From the NCBI RefSeq assembly GCF_014529535.1, contig NC_050736.1:682001-746000 (forward strand): 64,000 bases of DNA. The letters are read 5' to 3'. The translations under genes and the position numbers were made by a program. Positions 45,830 to 57,300 of the stretch are shown here, piece after piece (position 1 is the stretch's first letter; every line of letters starts with the position of its first letter). Below the pieces are notes generated by a model, which saw only the letters and a program-made list of their open reading frames with translations, was not told the DNA's origin and searched no databases. The DNA comes from Bradysia coprophila (lineage: Eukaryota; Arthropoda; Insecta; Diptera; Sciaridae).

Positions 45830-45984
45830 CAGTGGAAGAATTATAAGAAGTTACATTTTCAACAATTACAATCCAATCGACGTTACTCATTCCACATGCG
45901 ATTTAATGTAGTAACGTTGACAATGCATGTGGATTGATAAAGAAGAATTGGATTGTAAATGTAACTTCTTATAATTCTGCGACT
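45830..45984. mobile_element. Tc1/mariner-like MITE, TA flanks
   Basis: 155 bp with inverted ends CAGTGGAAGAATTATAAGAA and CAGTCGCAGAATTATAAGAA (reversed), continuing GTTACATTT, and TA on both sides (45828-45829 and 45985-45986). CAGT ends with TA duplication are typical for Tc1/mariner relatives. A second pair (ACAATCCAAT) lies internally. Confidence 0.8.
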
Positions 45985-46159
45985 GTATCTAGGCGCAAAA
46001 ATTTGTTTTTTGAGAGAATGCGTTCGATTTCAGCAGGTCGTTTTTCAAAAGAATTTCTCAAAAAGAATGACCCCAGTGCGTGCTGTGCCCAACTAGAGGT
46101 TAGTAACCTTCTACCATATACTAGCGCTTGGCTTGATATTTTAGTATGACCTAAGTTCC

Positions 46160-48050
46160 ATCTTTAGCTAGATATTTTCTTCACTAACAACACTGTGAAA
46201 CAAAAATAAAAACACGAAACGGGATTTTTGTTTAAATTTTATTTTATTATTTAGATTTACCTTTTGATCATTTTAATAATGTTTTTTTTGTTTGTTTATT
46301 ATTATCAATTTTTTCTTTAAAATCGCCCCGCCAATTAAAGCAATCATAATAATAATAAATAAAAATGATATTTTGAATCTTCATAATTTTTGTTTCTCAT
46401 TTTTTATATTTTTATATAATATATTATATTACTTTTAATCGTTTACAAACAATATTTATAATAATTTCAATTATATTTTATAAGTGCACTTATCTACCAT
46501 AACATTTTTTTGTTTGTTTCTTTGTTTGTTGTAATTTATTATTTTATCGTTTTTTTCATATTTTAATGCTTAGAGTTTATGTTGTCTATTTTATTACAAT
46601 TAATTTTTTATTTTTTACTCATTCTTCTGTTGCACATTTATAGTTTCGTCTATTGATTTGAGTTCTATTTTCAGTTCTGTTTTTATTCATTGAACTGATT
46701 AAAATGAGTTCAATGTTATCTAACCAATTCATCATAAAAATGTTCACTTTGTGTGAGTGTGAGAAGGGTTTAACCCATTCTCAACCAACAGACTTCTAAA
46801 TCCAAATCAATTTTAAACAGCAAATCTAACAAATTTCGAAAACTGGGACAAATATATATTTAAATATATTATGCGTTGTACACGCTTTATGCAGTTTAAA
46901 CTCGTGATCAAAACACTAATAGCTATTACCATTCAAAAACATTTTCTTTTCTTTTTAAATAATTTTATCAATTGCTCAACATTCTTTTTTGTTTTAATTT
47001 TAATATTTTATTGAAACAAAAACGAAATTTTTATTTTACCAGTTCTCATTCGTTATTACTACATATAAATCCATTACCACAACAAGGATGTGTAAACGAA
47101 AACCAGAAAACTAATTTTTTACAATTAAAAAAAATCTTCTCTGTCGAAACCTTTTTTTTAAATGTGTCTCTAGTGTCTGTGTTTACATATTTTTTTAAAG
47201 TTGTTTAGGGACGTTGCAATTGATTGCTGTAATTTATTATTTTAATTAGTTCACTGAATTTTTAATATTTTTTTTAAATTTGTTTTATGCTTTCTTATGT
47301 GTGTGTATTGATGACATTAGTTTTTATAGATTTTATTTATGATTATGTTTAATATTTTATGAATTAATTGAGTGACTGTTTTTAATAACATAGAACTTCT
47401 TTTTTTTAGTTTGTTATTTAACGAAAACAAAATTATTATTTTTTTGGCATTTTTTTCTCTCCACAAATTTTTAAATTTTTTACTCCGGAACATATTTCAA
47501 TTTCTAAAATGCAACCTAAATTTTTAATTTTTTTTTTAATTTTTTTTTTTTCATCTTTCAAGTGTGTTTTCTATCCATTTGTTTATTTTTAATTATTCAT
47601 ATACAAAAATATAAATATTTATAATTGTGTTTATGTATAATATATAATAGATTTTGTAACTCCACCATTTTAATTAATTCAATAAATCCAACACTCACTG
47701 TTCGTACGGTTCCTTCACAATTCTTCGTCATCATTTCAATTATTTAAATTATTTTTTGAATTTGATTTTTTAATATATATTCATAGTGTAGCTTTATGTT
47801 GAATTTTATTTGTTTATAAATGTTTTTTCTTCCTTTTTTATAGATATATTTAAATGTCCATGTATAATTATAGTCATAATAATAATATTTCATTAGTTAG
47901 TAGGGTTAAGTTAGTTTGATTAAAAAAAAAACAAAAAACAAAATAAAACAAAAAAAAATTAATAATTACACAGCCTTTACTTCTATATTTTTAATAGTAA
48001 ATTTCTAAACTAAATTTTTTTTCGTTATTTTTTTTTACTTTTTCATTTTC
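46160..48050. other. Very AT-rich, T-biased tract
   Basis: Nearly 1.9 kb composed mainly of T-runs and TTTAATTT-like words on the plus strand, with very few G or C. No conserved coding frame. It could be a long 3' UTR, a matrix-attachment-like region or simple AT drift. Confidence 0.6.
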
Positions 48051-48387
48051 TGCTAGAATCTAGTTATTACATTCTCTACAATGCCAGATCGAAAGTTCGC
48101 TCGATAGATGATTTTACAATTTCGGGGCTAGACCTAATGTCACGAATCGGACATTTTCTTGTTATTATCGTCGTATTTCTCTTTGTCTTCTCATCAGCAA
48201 AATGTCCAAATGCACATCCAAATTATAAACTCGAAAATCGCAATTTTATTGGCGAATAGTCAGCGAATATTTTTGAGTCCTAACAACTACATTTTCATTA
48301 CAGTTAGAGCAAGATAATTTGCAATCGGGTCACGAAAAGAGGATAATATTCATTCATTACTGTGGCTTTTAGTTCTTCAGGGATGAC

Positions 48388-48650
48388 CAGGGATTCGTAA
48401 ATTTTTTTACTGTATTTAATGAAATTTACCGAATTTACTGAAATTTAACGAATTTATTTTTCGATAAATTCAGTAAAATATTCGGTAAATTTCGTTACAT
48501 TCGGTAAATACATTTACGAATTCAGGCTTTGACATTTCAAATGTCTAACTGTCACATTTTTTTGAGAATTTCATTGTGTCATTGCGAATTCACAATGACA
48601 TTCTTTAAAAAAAAAAAATGACAGTGAGACATTTGAAATGTTTAAGCCTG
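48388..48650. repeat. Two adjoining palindromic elements
   Basis: First (48388-48522): CAGGGATTCGTAAATTT start, interior of TTTACCGAAT/ATTCGGTAAA repeats, right end ATTTACGAATT. Second (48523-48650): CAGGCTTTGACATTTCAAAT with inverted end AGACATTTGAAATGTTTAAG plus CCTG. No exact duplication found; the first seems truncated where the second begins. Confidence 0.55.
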
Positions 48651-50450
48651 TAATAGGCCCTCTTCTGAATTACTTTTGAAATTTCTTCTAGTGTTGAAAC
48701 GGCCCGCGTAACGTAATTACATAATAGACACACAATACTCTTTTCGTAACCGAATTATAAAATTTCTTTTGTCTCATGAAAAATATAAAATTTTTCCGCT
48801 TAGAGATGATTCATAGATTTGACAAAATGAAATATTTACCAAAAATATAATCTTAAAATAGAGTTGTAATATTGATAGTTTTGGGCTTGCCCACATAAGG
48901 AAAACGCGTCGAAAGTTTAAATACACAAATTTAATGGAAGAGAGAGTAAGGATTTCCATAAATGTTTTAGTCAGAAGAAAACGAAAACATTGAGAATTGA
49001 AACTTAAAAACCTAATGAAAAATAGTAAGAAAATCTGAAATTTCTTTTCGATGTACAGTGGCGCCCGGTTTTTAATTCGTCCATGGGTGGCCGGATTATT
49101 TTAAAATTGTTTCACTGCATTTAAAAATCGGCAGAGTTACAGTTAAGATCTTGTTCCCACGGGGACAAGTGCTTCTGTCGACCCCGTAAACTCGACGCCA
49201 CCGTCAATAGTAGTCGATCAGTCAACGCAAACTATTGTTGTAATAGTTGTAATAGTTTCGCTATTTGAATGTAAGACATTCATTGGCTGTTTAAATACCA
49301 CCATAATATGCCTGTCTTTTGAGCAGAAATTAAGGTGATAGGAAAATCAATTCCTGCGAGAAAGTTCCAATCAAATCAATTGACTTTCTGATTTTCACGA
49401 ATATCATCATTATAAAAGAGCTCCGTATGAATGAAGAGAAATGGTTTTTAGAGTCATAAGCTTAGATCGATTTATCAATTTTTATTAAAAAGAAAAATGT
49501 TTTCTTTTTTTCTTGGGATTACTAAATGATAATAGACTTCTAAAACAACAAACACTTGATTAAAAAAACGAAAATTAAATATTTACTGACTTAATATAGT
49601 TAATTAGAGTTTTACTCAAAAAAAATTGTTTTTTTTTTCATAATCATCCCACCACACATCATCAATGGATATGCATGCATATAAAACCATTTCAAACCTA
49701 GCTTAAAATCTACTATTTATATTAACTTCTTTCATTGCTTAATAAACAAAAACCCAAATTTTATAAATCTTACACTGTAGTTCATAGAGTTAAAGATATT
49801 CTTTCTGCTTAACATATTCATGTACTTCCAGAAACCACTGCGAGATTGACACGATGAGAACTTAAATGTATAATTCAAGACCGACAAAATTACGCATCAT
49901 ATTCAAGATGAATAGCCTCGTCAATGTCTAAGCTAACAAAAATGTGTCAACATAACAATTAGCATTTTGCCTGTTTTTATATAACAGCAATTGAAGACAT
50001 GATTACCATTTCGATCATTAACCATTGTGATATGGCTTCCAATTATCCGGCCCTATTTATTGCAACAGTTTCCACTGAATCAAAATTGTGACAAATGCTA
50101 AGTGAAACTAATTCATTTGTAGTCTTAAATACGTTTATCGATAGTAAGGCATTGATTGGATTACGTTTTAGAAAATTCCTAAATAGCAAAAACCCTTCAC
50201 TTGTTGAGCTACAACAACCAGTGATGCTACATATTCACCTATAAGCTAATTGTCGTTGTCTGTGCAGCTAGCTAACTAAATTGCAGAATTGTGCAAGTCT
50301 TTTATTTAAACAACAATTGGATAACTGAGAGTTGTTCAGTTGGTTTACTGACTATACAAACAATTGGTCCGCTGGAACATTATTTCTACACTACGGAAAC
50401 CAAAGATTTTTTTAGTGATGTAGATAAAGTAAATGGATCGTGAACACAAC

Positions 50451-50690
50451 GGTTTTCATGCGTGCGTGTTGTGTTTTTCTCCAACGAAACAAAAACATCG
50501 ATTCGCTATGCTATTTTCGAAAACATAAACAAAGTGACAGTTCGTATAAGAAAAGTTCTATTTTTTCCGCACGGGAGAGAAAGTGCTGCAATTTCCTCAC
50601 TAGAAATTCATTCGACCAGTAGTCAGGAAAACACAATTCCTCATTGAGGGGATAAAATAAGGCAAACCACAACGCGAGCATGAAAAAACC
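50451..50690. repeat. Dispersed repeat, inverted copy of 33657-33850
   Basis: On the minus strand it repeats the order TTTCATGCTCGCGTTGTG, TGCCTTATTTT, ATTTCTAGTGAG, GAACTGTCACTTTGTTT, GGAGAAAAAC seen at 33657-33850. Spacing is longer by about 50 bp. Confidence 0.65.
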
Positions 50691-51032
50691 TTTCTGATTG
50701 AATACAAACATCACGAGAGCAGAGAACACAAAAAGCATAATGTTTGTCTTAATGATTTTATCACAATGGTTACATGACCGAATCGGTTTTTTTTTTGTTA
50801 CATCATATTGTCACTCGTAAGTGATTCGTTTCAGTTTGAAACATTTCTATTCAACAAAATGTTGTGTCTACTGTTTCGGACGTTGTTGACAAACCGTTGC
50901 GAATTGAATGGTTCACGATTGATAAATCAATGAAATAAATTCAAATTTTTCCAATGATTTCACGCCACTTCTGTTTTAACTTCCAACGCCATTCGTTTCG
51001 TGATAACATTCCCTTTGTTGCCAAACTATGCA

Positions 51033-51038
51033 TTTATT
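51033..51038 (-). promoter_or_regulatory. Poly(A) signal AATAAA (minus)
   Basis: AATAAA about 345 bp past the USP10 stop; a candidate only. Confidence 0.3.
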
Positions 51039-51382
51039 CATAAAATGTGACTCTTAATATCAACGATCTATTTTTATCAGAATTTTTACTTTCAATACAA
51101 CGTTCGTTGCATCGAATGCGCACAAAATAAAATTTAATCACAATAAAGGAGGAAATGTAGAAAAGGATTTGGTTCTACCATTTCCCGTATTCTCAAAAAG
51201 TTCCATATAAATTCGAGATTTGTTTTGTTTTTTGCAAAAGAAACATCAAAAAGTATCAACGGAAATGAATTCCTTTAAAAAAAAAAATTTACGCGAAAGT
51301 TATAGGATTAATAGTAAAGCGGACTGCTCACCCGTCGTTTCACATGTCAACTTGTTAATTTCTCACAAATGTATAATTCCAA

Positions 51383-54300
51383 TCACTTGTGATTGCTCGG
51401 CTGTCCAATCGTATCCGATCGCCTATAGTATAACAAATACGGTACTCGTGGCACCCGTGGATGAAGAACACTACTCTCATTTATAACTTTAACCGAACTA
51501 TCATCATATCGCAACCAACACAAATAACCACAATGGAAGGCATCCGTTATGTAATGTCCCTTCGATGCTTCCTTTCCGTCATGATAAACAACCGCAAAGA
51601 GTTTGTATTGTTTCTGCTTCTGGCTGTATTTCTTTGAAGAAATGATTTCTGTTGGGAGTGCGGAGAAGAAAGATTTAGTTAACAAAGAAGTTTCTACGAC
51701 ATCCAAAGATTAGACTCACTTGAATCTATTTTCAGCTCAATGGGGAATTCGACGGTCTTCAAAATTTTCGTACAACCATCCAGCTTGTAATCGAACCATT
51801 TTAAATGCAACACCAATACAACGGGTAGTTTTTCCAATGTCATTTGTTGCCAGGCCATTACTTCCTGATTTGTTTTGCTGCACGTTACACCATCGACCTG
51901 ATCTTTGCCAACGAAATTCTCCAGAGCCTCTTTTACAGATGCGGCTTTCTGTAAATGTTATTGCAATGAAATTTCGGTCTCACTTTTCAGTCATTGTTAG
52001 ACGACGCTACTGACCTCTATGTTCAATTGTAATGTGAAAAATGGTTGCATTATATCGGTTGAATGGTCGCCTTCCCGTTGAAGTCGCGATCTTAATTCTC
52101 CACGGAATATGTCGCTAAGGGGTGTACGTCCGAAGTCAGCTGATCGGGTTATGCTACCCTTATTTTTGTTTCCAATCAACTTTATAAGGGAAACGCAGAA
52201 ATTAAAAACAGAAAAAAATGATCGAATCATTCAGTTGCAATTGAATGTCATGCCGGAAAAGATTAAATAAGAAATTCCAAACTAGATTGAATAATTACCT
52301 GCCATTCATCACCGTCATCTGCCGTCTCACCATTCACGTCACCATTGGCAACACTTTGCTGTGGCTCAGCGACAGCAGGTTTTTCAACCAACTTCTTAAG
52401 CTTTAAGATACAATGAGAATTCATTGAGTTAGTTAACAGTCACAACTGTCCTCGAAATCGACGAACTTACCTCGAGCATTTCGTCGTTCAGTTTATTTAA
52501 AAGGAAACCCAAGAATTCTTCGGCATCCTCTTGTCTCCCCTCGTTTTCTGGTCGTGCACTGTTCCACAGTTTATAAATTCCTGTTGGTTCGAATGGCTGA
52601 TCGCTGACCAAATCGTATGCGACGTCTTCCTTTTTGTGACTTTTTTTATGTTGGGTTAAACGGGCACCAGGAGGTAAGTGACTAAATTCGTTAATCAGTT
52701 CGACCATTGCGTCAACTGTCGGTGTATTTGTTTTCGATCGTAGGACAACGGGTTGGAGTGGGATTGATCTCATCAAATTGTAGAACGGTGGACATGCAAC
52801 AAGCGCCTGAAGACTAGCATTCATATAACAATTGTTTGAACGGTTTATTAGACCTCGCGGTCGCAGACTGACTGAAGAATTGTCGACCTTGTATTTTTGA
52901 AAAAATTCTGCAAATGTAAAGTTCAGATGTTGTTTCGTCTCAGTGGTCAATGTTATGTTGCTAGCACTTACCACCCATTTTCAACGATGATTCATCGCCT
53001 TGTGGTGCTATTGTGGCTTTCGATGGAGCAACGGTCACAGTTTTCTTGTGTGCACCGGTTCCTAACGAAACATTGGAGCTCGGAGTTGGTAATCCCTGAG
53101 ATGAAGCAGCCGAGTAAGATAGTTGTCCTTCGAAAGAAAAGTTGTTTTGTGGCGCATTGTTCAATGATGTTTCAAACGGTGACACCTTTGCAACAGGTTT
53201 TCTAGAAATTGACTCCGAATGCGTTCTAGTAGCGTAACCTGGCTTAGCTGCAAACAGTCCTGCCCATGTGGGTGGTGCAGCTGGTGTGGCAGCAGTACTG
53301 GGCTCGTTATTTAACGATGCAATAGTTGGCGATTGAATTGGATTCTGTGTTGACGCTGTGGCTTCGTCTTTGACAATTGACTTAGTCGAAGATAGCACAC
53401 TGTCCGAACTGTTGACCACTGACGAACTGTTATCAGAACGCGGAATTACTTCAACTTTAACCGAACGCGATTCGATGGAAGATTGATAAGTATTCGATGT
53501 GGATGCGTTGACCGAAATGGGTTTCTGTAGTTGTTCCGAAGAGATGTCCGTCGTATCTTTTGTTGTTTCTTTTGTCAGCGTATTATCTGACTTTGGCACT
53601 GTTGGTTTGTGGTTTGTTGATGAGGTTGAGTCAGTATTACGAGTGTTTGTTGTTTGAAAAGGTGGCGGTGGATAGGAAATAGGTACAGCCGAAACGGCAA
53701 CCGATGTAGTGTTCTTTTTATTCCAGGGACCCGTTGACGTTGGCTTTAACGGACCATGATCACTTTTTATTATTAACTTTTCACTTACACTTGTGGCCAA
53801 CTTATTCAAATCGGCAGTAGAAATAACAGCAGGTGGCTGTGCTTGCACTGAATTGAGTTGTACAGATTTTGGCACGACACTGGTTGATTCAACGGATTTA
53901 TTATCACAACCGCCACTAGAAATACCACTTCCAGAATTGCTATTGTCACTACTACTAGTATTACTATTGCTACCCTTCAACGAATTATTATTATTGATAG
54001 TTGTTACAACTGGCACTTTGACTCCATCGCTAGGTATGATTCTCGGTTGTGAATTTTCGACTGGTGGCATATTCTTGTCCTGGACATTATTGTTAAAGCT
54101 GTCAATCGATTTGTGATAGTCATTTCCATGTTGATTGGGCAATGCCACGGTGGCAGCGTCTACGTTATTACCGTCCTGGTTGTTTGTCGAGTCATATTCA
54201 TTGCCACTAACAGTCTCATTGAATGGTTGTTGAATTTGTTGTTGTTGTTGAGCTTGTTGTGCAGCGACAGCTTGCTGTTGTTGTAGATGCTGTTGTTGCG

Positions 54301-57300
54301 GCTGCACTTCAATCATTTGTTGAGGACTCAAATGAACTAGTGGTTGCGGAACGAATTCGGGCGACAGATGCATTTGCTGATACGGTTGATCTTCTTTATA
54401 CATTGGACTCAACATATGCGGTGTGTTGTGATCAATATTTTGATTGTAATTATATTCGTCCATTTCTTCCTGTTGCATGAATTCTTCCGGATGTTGTTGA
54501 TGCATTTGATGTTCAATTTGTTGATGGTCAGCATACTCAATTGGTATGTGATGCCACATTTGTTGCATCGCATTTTCCGGCGACTCATCAACTTTACCTT
54601 CCATCATCGAATAGTCAGGTGGCACCATGGATGGATACACTACATTCGGATAACCGTAGATTTGATGGGCTGGTATATATGTTGTGGGCATCATATTGTT
54701 GCTTGCATATAGTGGCTGACCAGTCAGGCTTCCAGTGGCGTGTTGAGCAGATGGCATACCGACTTGCATGTGTTGAGGAGCGAAATATGGATAATAGATA
54801 AAATTTCCGTGCTGCAACATTGACTGTTGATCAAGCACCGGTTGCTGAACTTCTTGTGTATTCTGCTGGCGTAAATATTCGCGTCGTGTTGTTCCACTTC
54901 CACTATTTCCACCACGACCGCGTCCTCTTCCACGAATTCCACCTCCACGAACATATGAATTTGTACCTGATGCCTGTGGTTGTTGCTGTAAATGAGATTG
55001 AATTTCTTGCATAAATATTTAGGTACTTTGCACAGCTGTTTAAGCTCTACGATCAATCCTAAAGAGCTGAAAACTAACCTGTTCATGCATAGAAGGCACT
55101 GCCTGTTGCTGCTGCTGTTGTTGCTGCTGCTGCATGTCAGCGGGTATAAAAGGTGGAGCATTGGCTGACATATAGTGTTGCATGGGAGCATGAGACATAT
55201 AGCCGTGCAGATTGACGTTGGCCGTCACATTATTAACATACACGTTCGGCATTCCCTGTGGCAATATCTGATACATACCACCACTGTGTGGTACAAAATT
55301 TGGTGGTGGTTGTGAATAAAGATGTTGTTGCGCAGCTTGCTGAGCTATGTGTGAGGGAATGTTTGCATTTTGTGGTGGTCCCGATTGTATAGGATTTTGT
55401 GCGGATTGTTGTTGAGGCGCTGTTGGTGGTGGTTGTTGCTGCTGCTGCTGGTTGTTGCTGGTTGCTGATGGTTGTTGATGCGATACGGTCGTGTGAGGCG
55501 TCATATTTTTGTTTTCCTTTGAATCAACTAAATTTACACTTGTGTTATATGACAACTGCGGATATTGTTGATGTATATCATCTGTAACATTTAGGATAGA
55601 AATAGGTCAATGACTATTTGGAAATGGCTCGGAGATTCGACATAGCAGTAAAGTATAAAAGTAGGAAAAACCGGAGGGAAACTTAAAATAATTCCGAATT
55701 GGTGATAACTAAAGGGATAACTAATCTAAGAGGGGATTTCTTGAAGATTAACTGATTATAACTATAATAATAACGGTCGCAATACAGTTTATCCGATCAG
55801 TATGTTTCAACATTATGAAATTACCAAATATGTTTCATTCATACCTTGCCTTTACTGAAAATAATTAACTGTAAATGAAGAGTATTCAACAATTTCAGCC
55901 ATTTCTTAATTCATAAGTTTATCATTGTTAAGGTCTGAATTGTTTAGTCGATGGATTGTCCACTATGTTTACCCTTTTTACTCAAAGGCCAAATCACTAG
56001 AGAGCGTAACTATCACTAAAGTCATTTCGACCCATGGTTCAGAAGATATGGTCGAAAAATTTCGAAGAACTTTGAAGAGACCCCATAGCCACAGCTTGAG
56101 GATAAATCCAATTGTTGTCGTAAGCACTCTTGCACGAAAAATCGTGAAAATATCAAAATATGAGACCTCTGACCGACCTTCTAAAAAAAACTTGCTCCAC
56201 TGATTTGGACTCGGAAAATGTTTTTAAACATTTCAGCAAAGTTGATTTTTTTTATAAACCCTTTTTATGTCGCTTCACTTTCACCACGGCATCAGTGGTA
56301 ATTGTTACCAATGGGTTTCTCGTAATACAAATAATCGGTTGAGTAGTTCCAGATATATGGTATTTACGCCCTTTAGTGATGTTCCCCTCGATTACATGCA
56401 ATCTCTTTGCTTTTTTGTGAGTAGCTGGCGTAGCTACATTTTCTGGGATTAACTCTATTGAATTATTACATCGGACAGTGACTACTATAATAATTGTTTT
56501 GAACTTATAAAAAGCGTATCTTTAACACGTTGCCGGTTATTGCGACTTGTCAACTTTAGTAACACCGGAAAGTGCTAAGGGAGTCGAGGAATACCTCCAA
56601 ATAAATTTCTAAAAATCAAAAATTTGACTTTTGATTTTTAGAAATTTATTTGGAGGTATTCCTCGACTCCATTAGCACTTTCCGGTGTTACTAAAGTGCC
56701 TGCTCGAGCATTATCCGCTAAGTGTTAAGTTAAATTCACCGTTAAAATCGTTTAAGACTTGCGATAGTTATTATAAGAACAAAGATATCAGAATTTTAAA
56801 ATATCTGTAAAAGTTAACACATTCTGTTCCCATTTCTGTTTTCAAATTTCAGGAGCTTGAAGGGATCATCTCAATAAGAAACAATCTATTGAAAACAAAT
56901 CTTTTACAATTTACATAAATTAGATACTAATTGTAAAGATCAGTCCTAGGAATAAATTTGCACAATGAACGTCAAGAACAAAGGGTTTCTTGATAAAGTA
57001 AGTTTTTCTAAATTGTTTCACGCATGGCTATGAAAGCAACTCAATTGCGCTTGTGCGAATAGAACTCTTGCCTGTTCAGATTATTTCAAGCCTCGTCGCT
57101 CATCTGTTTATGATTTTCTGACTTTTGACATTTTATGTGATGAGTTATCGAAAAGGCCAATTCATTTTTATCGAATGAACTAGTTTGTGGAAATTTTAAA
57201 AACTTGCTGCAGTCGGATTACGTAAATGTCTTAATGCATGTGAAATGCATAAAGACAATTGTATTATGACCTCGAATGTTTTTACGCCTGCACCAATGAT

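Larger units (their letters stand above)
43773..51382. other. Intergenic, repeats and an AT-rich tract
   Basis: No gene is supported in 7.6 kb. It contains the 42564 gene's likely poly(A) signal (44340-44345), a degenerate foldback (45250-45827), a Tc1-like MITE (45830-45984), a very AT-rich T-biased tract (46160-48050), nested palindromes (48388-48650), and a dispersed repeat (50451-50690). A minus-strand AATAAA at 51033-51038 may serve USP10. Confidence 0.5.

Noticed and set aside
49056-49205. Possible pogo-like MITE (CAGTGGCGCC ... GGCG-type right end)
   Set aside because: End similarity is weak and the right boundary and TA flank are not convincing.
53793-54116. Plus-strand frames antisense to the USP10 large exon
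   Set aside because: Shadows of the Gln/Ser-rich coding strand; low-complexity translations.
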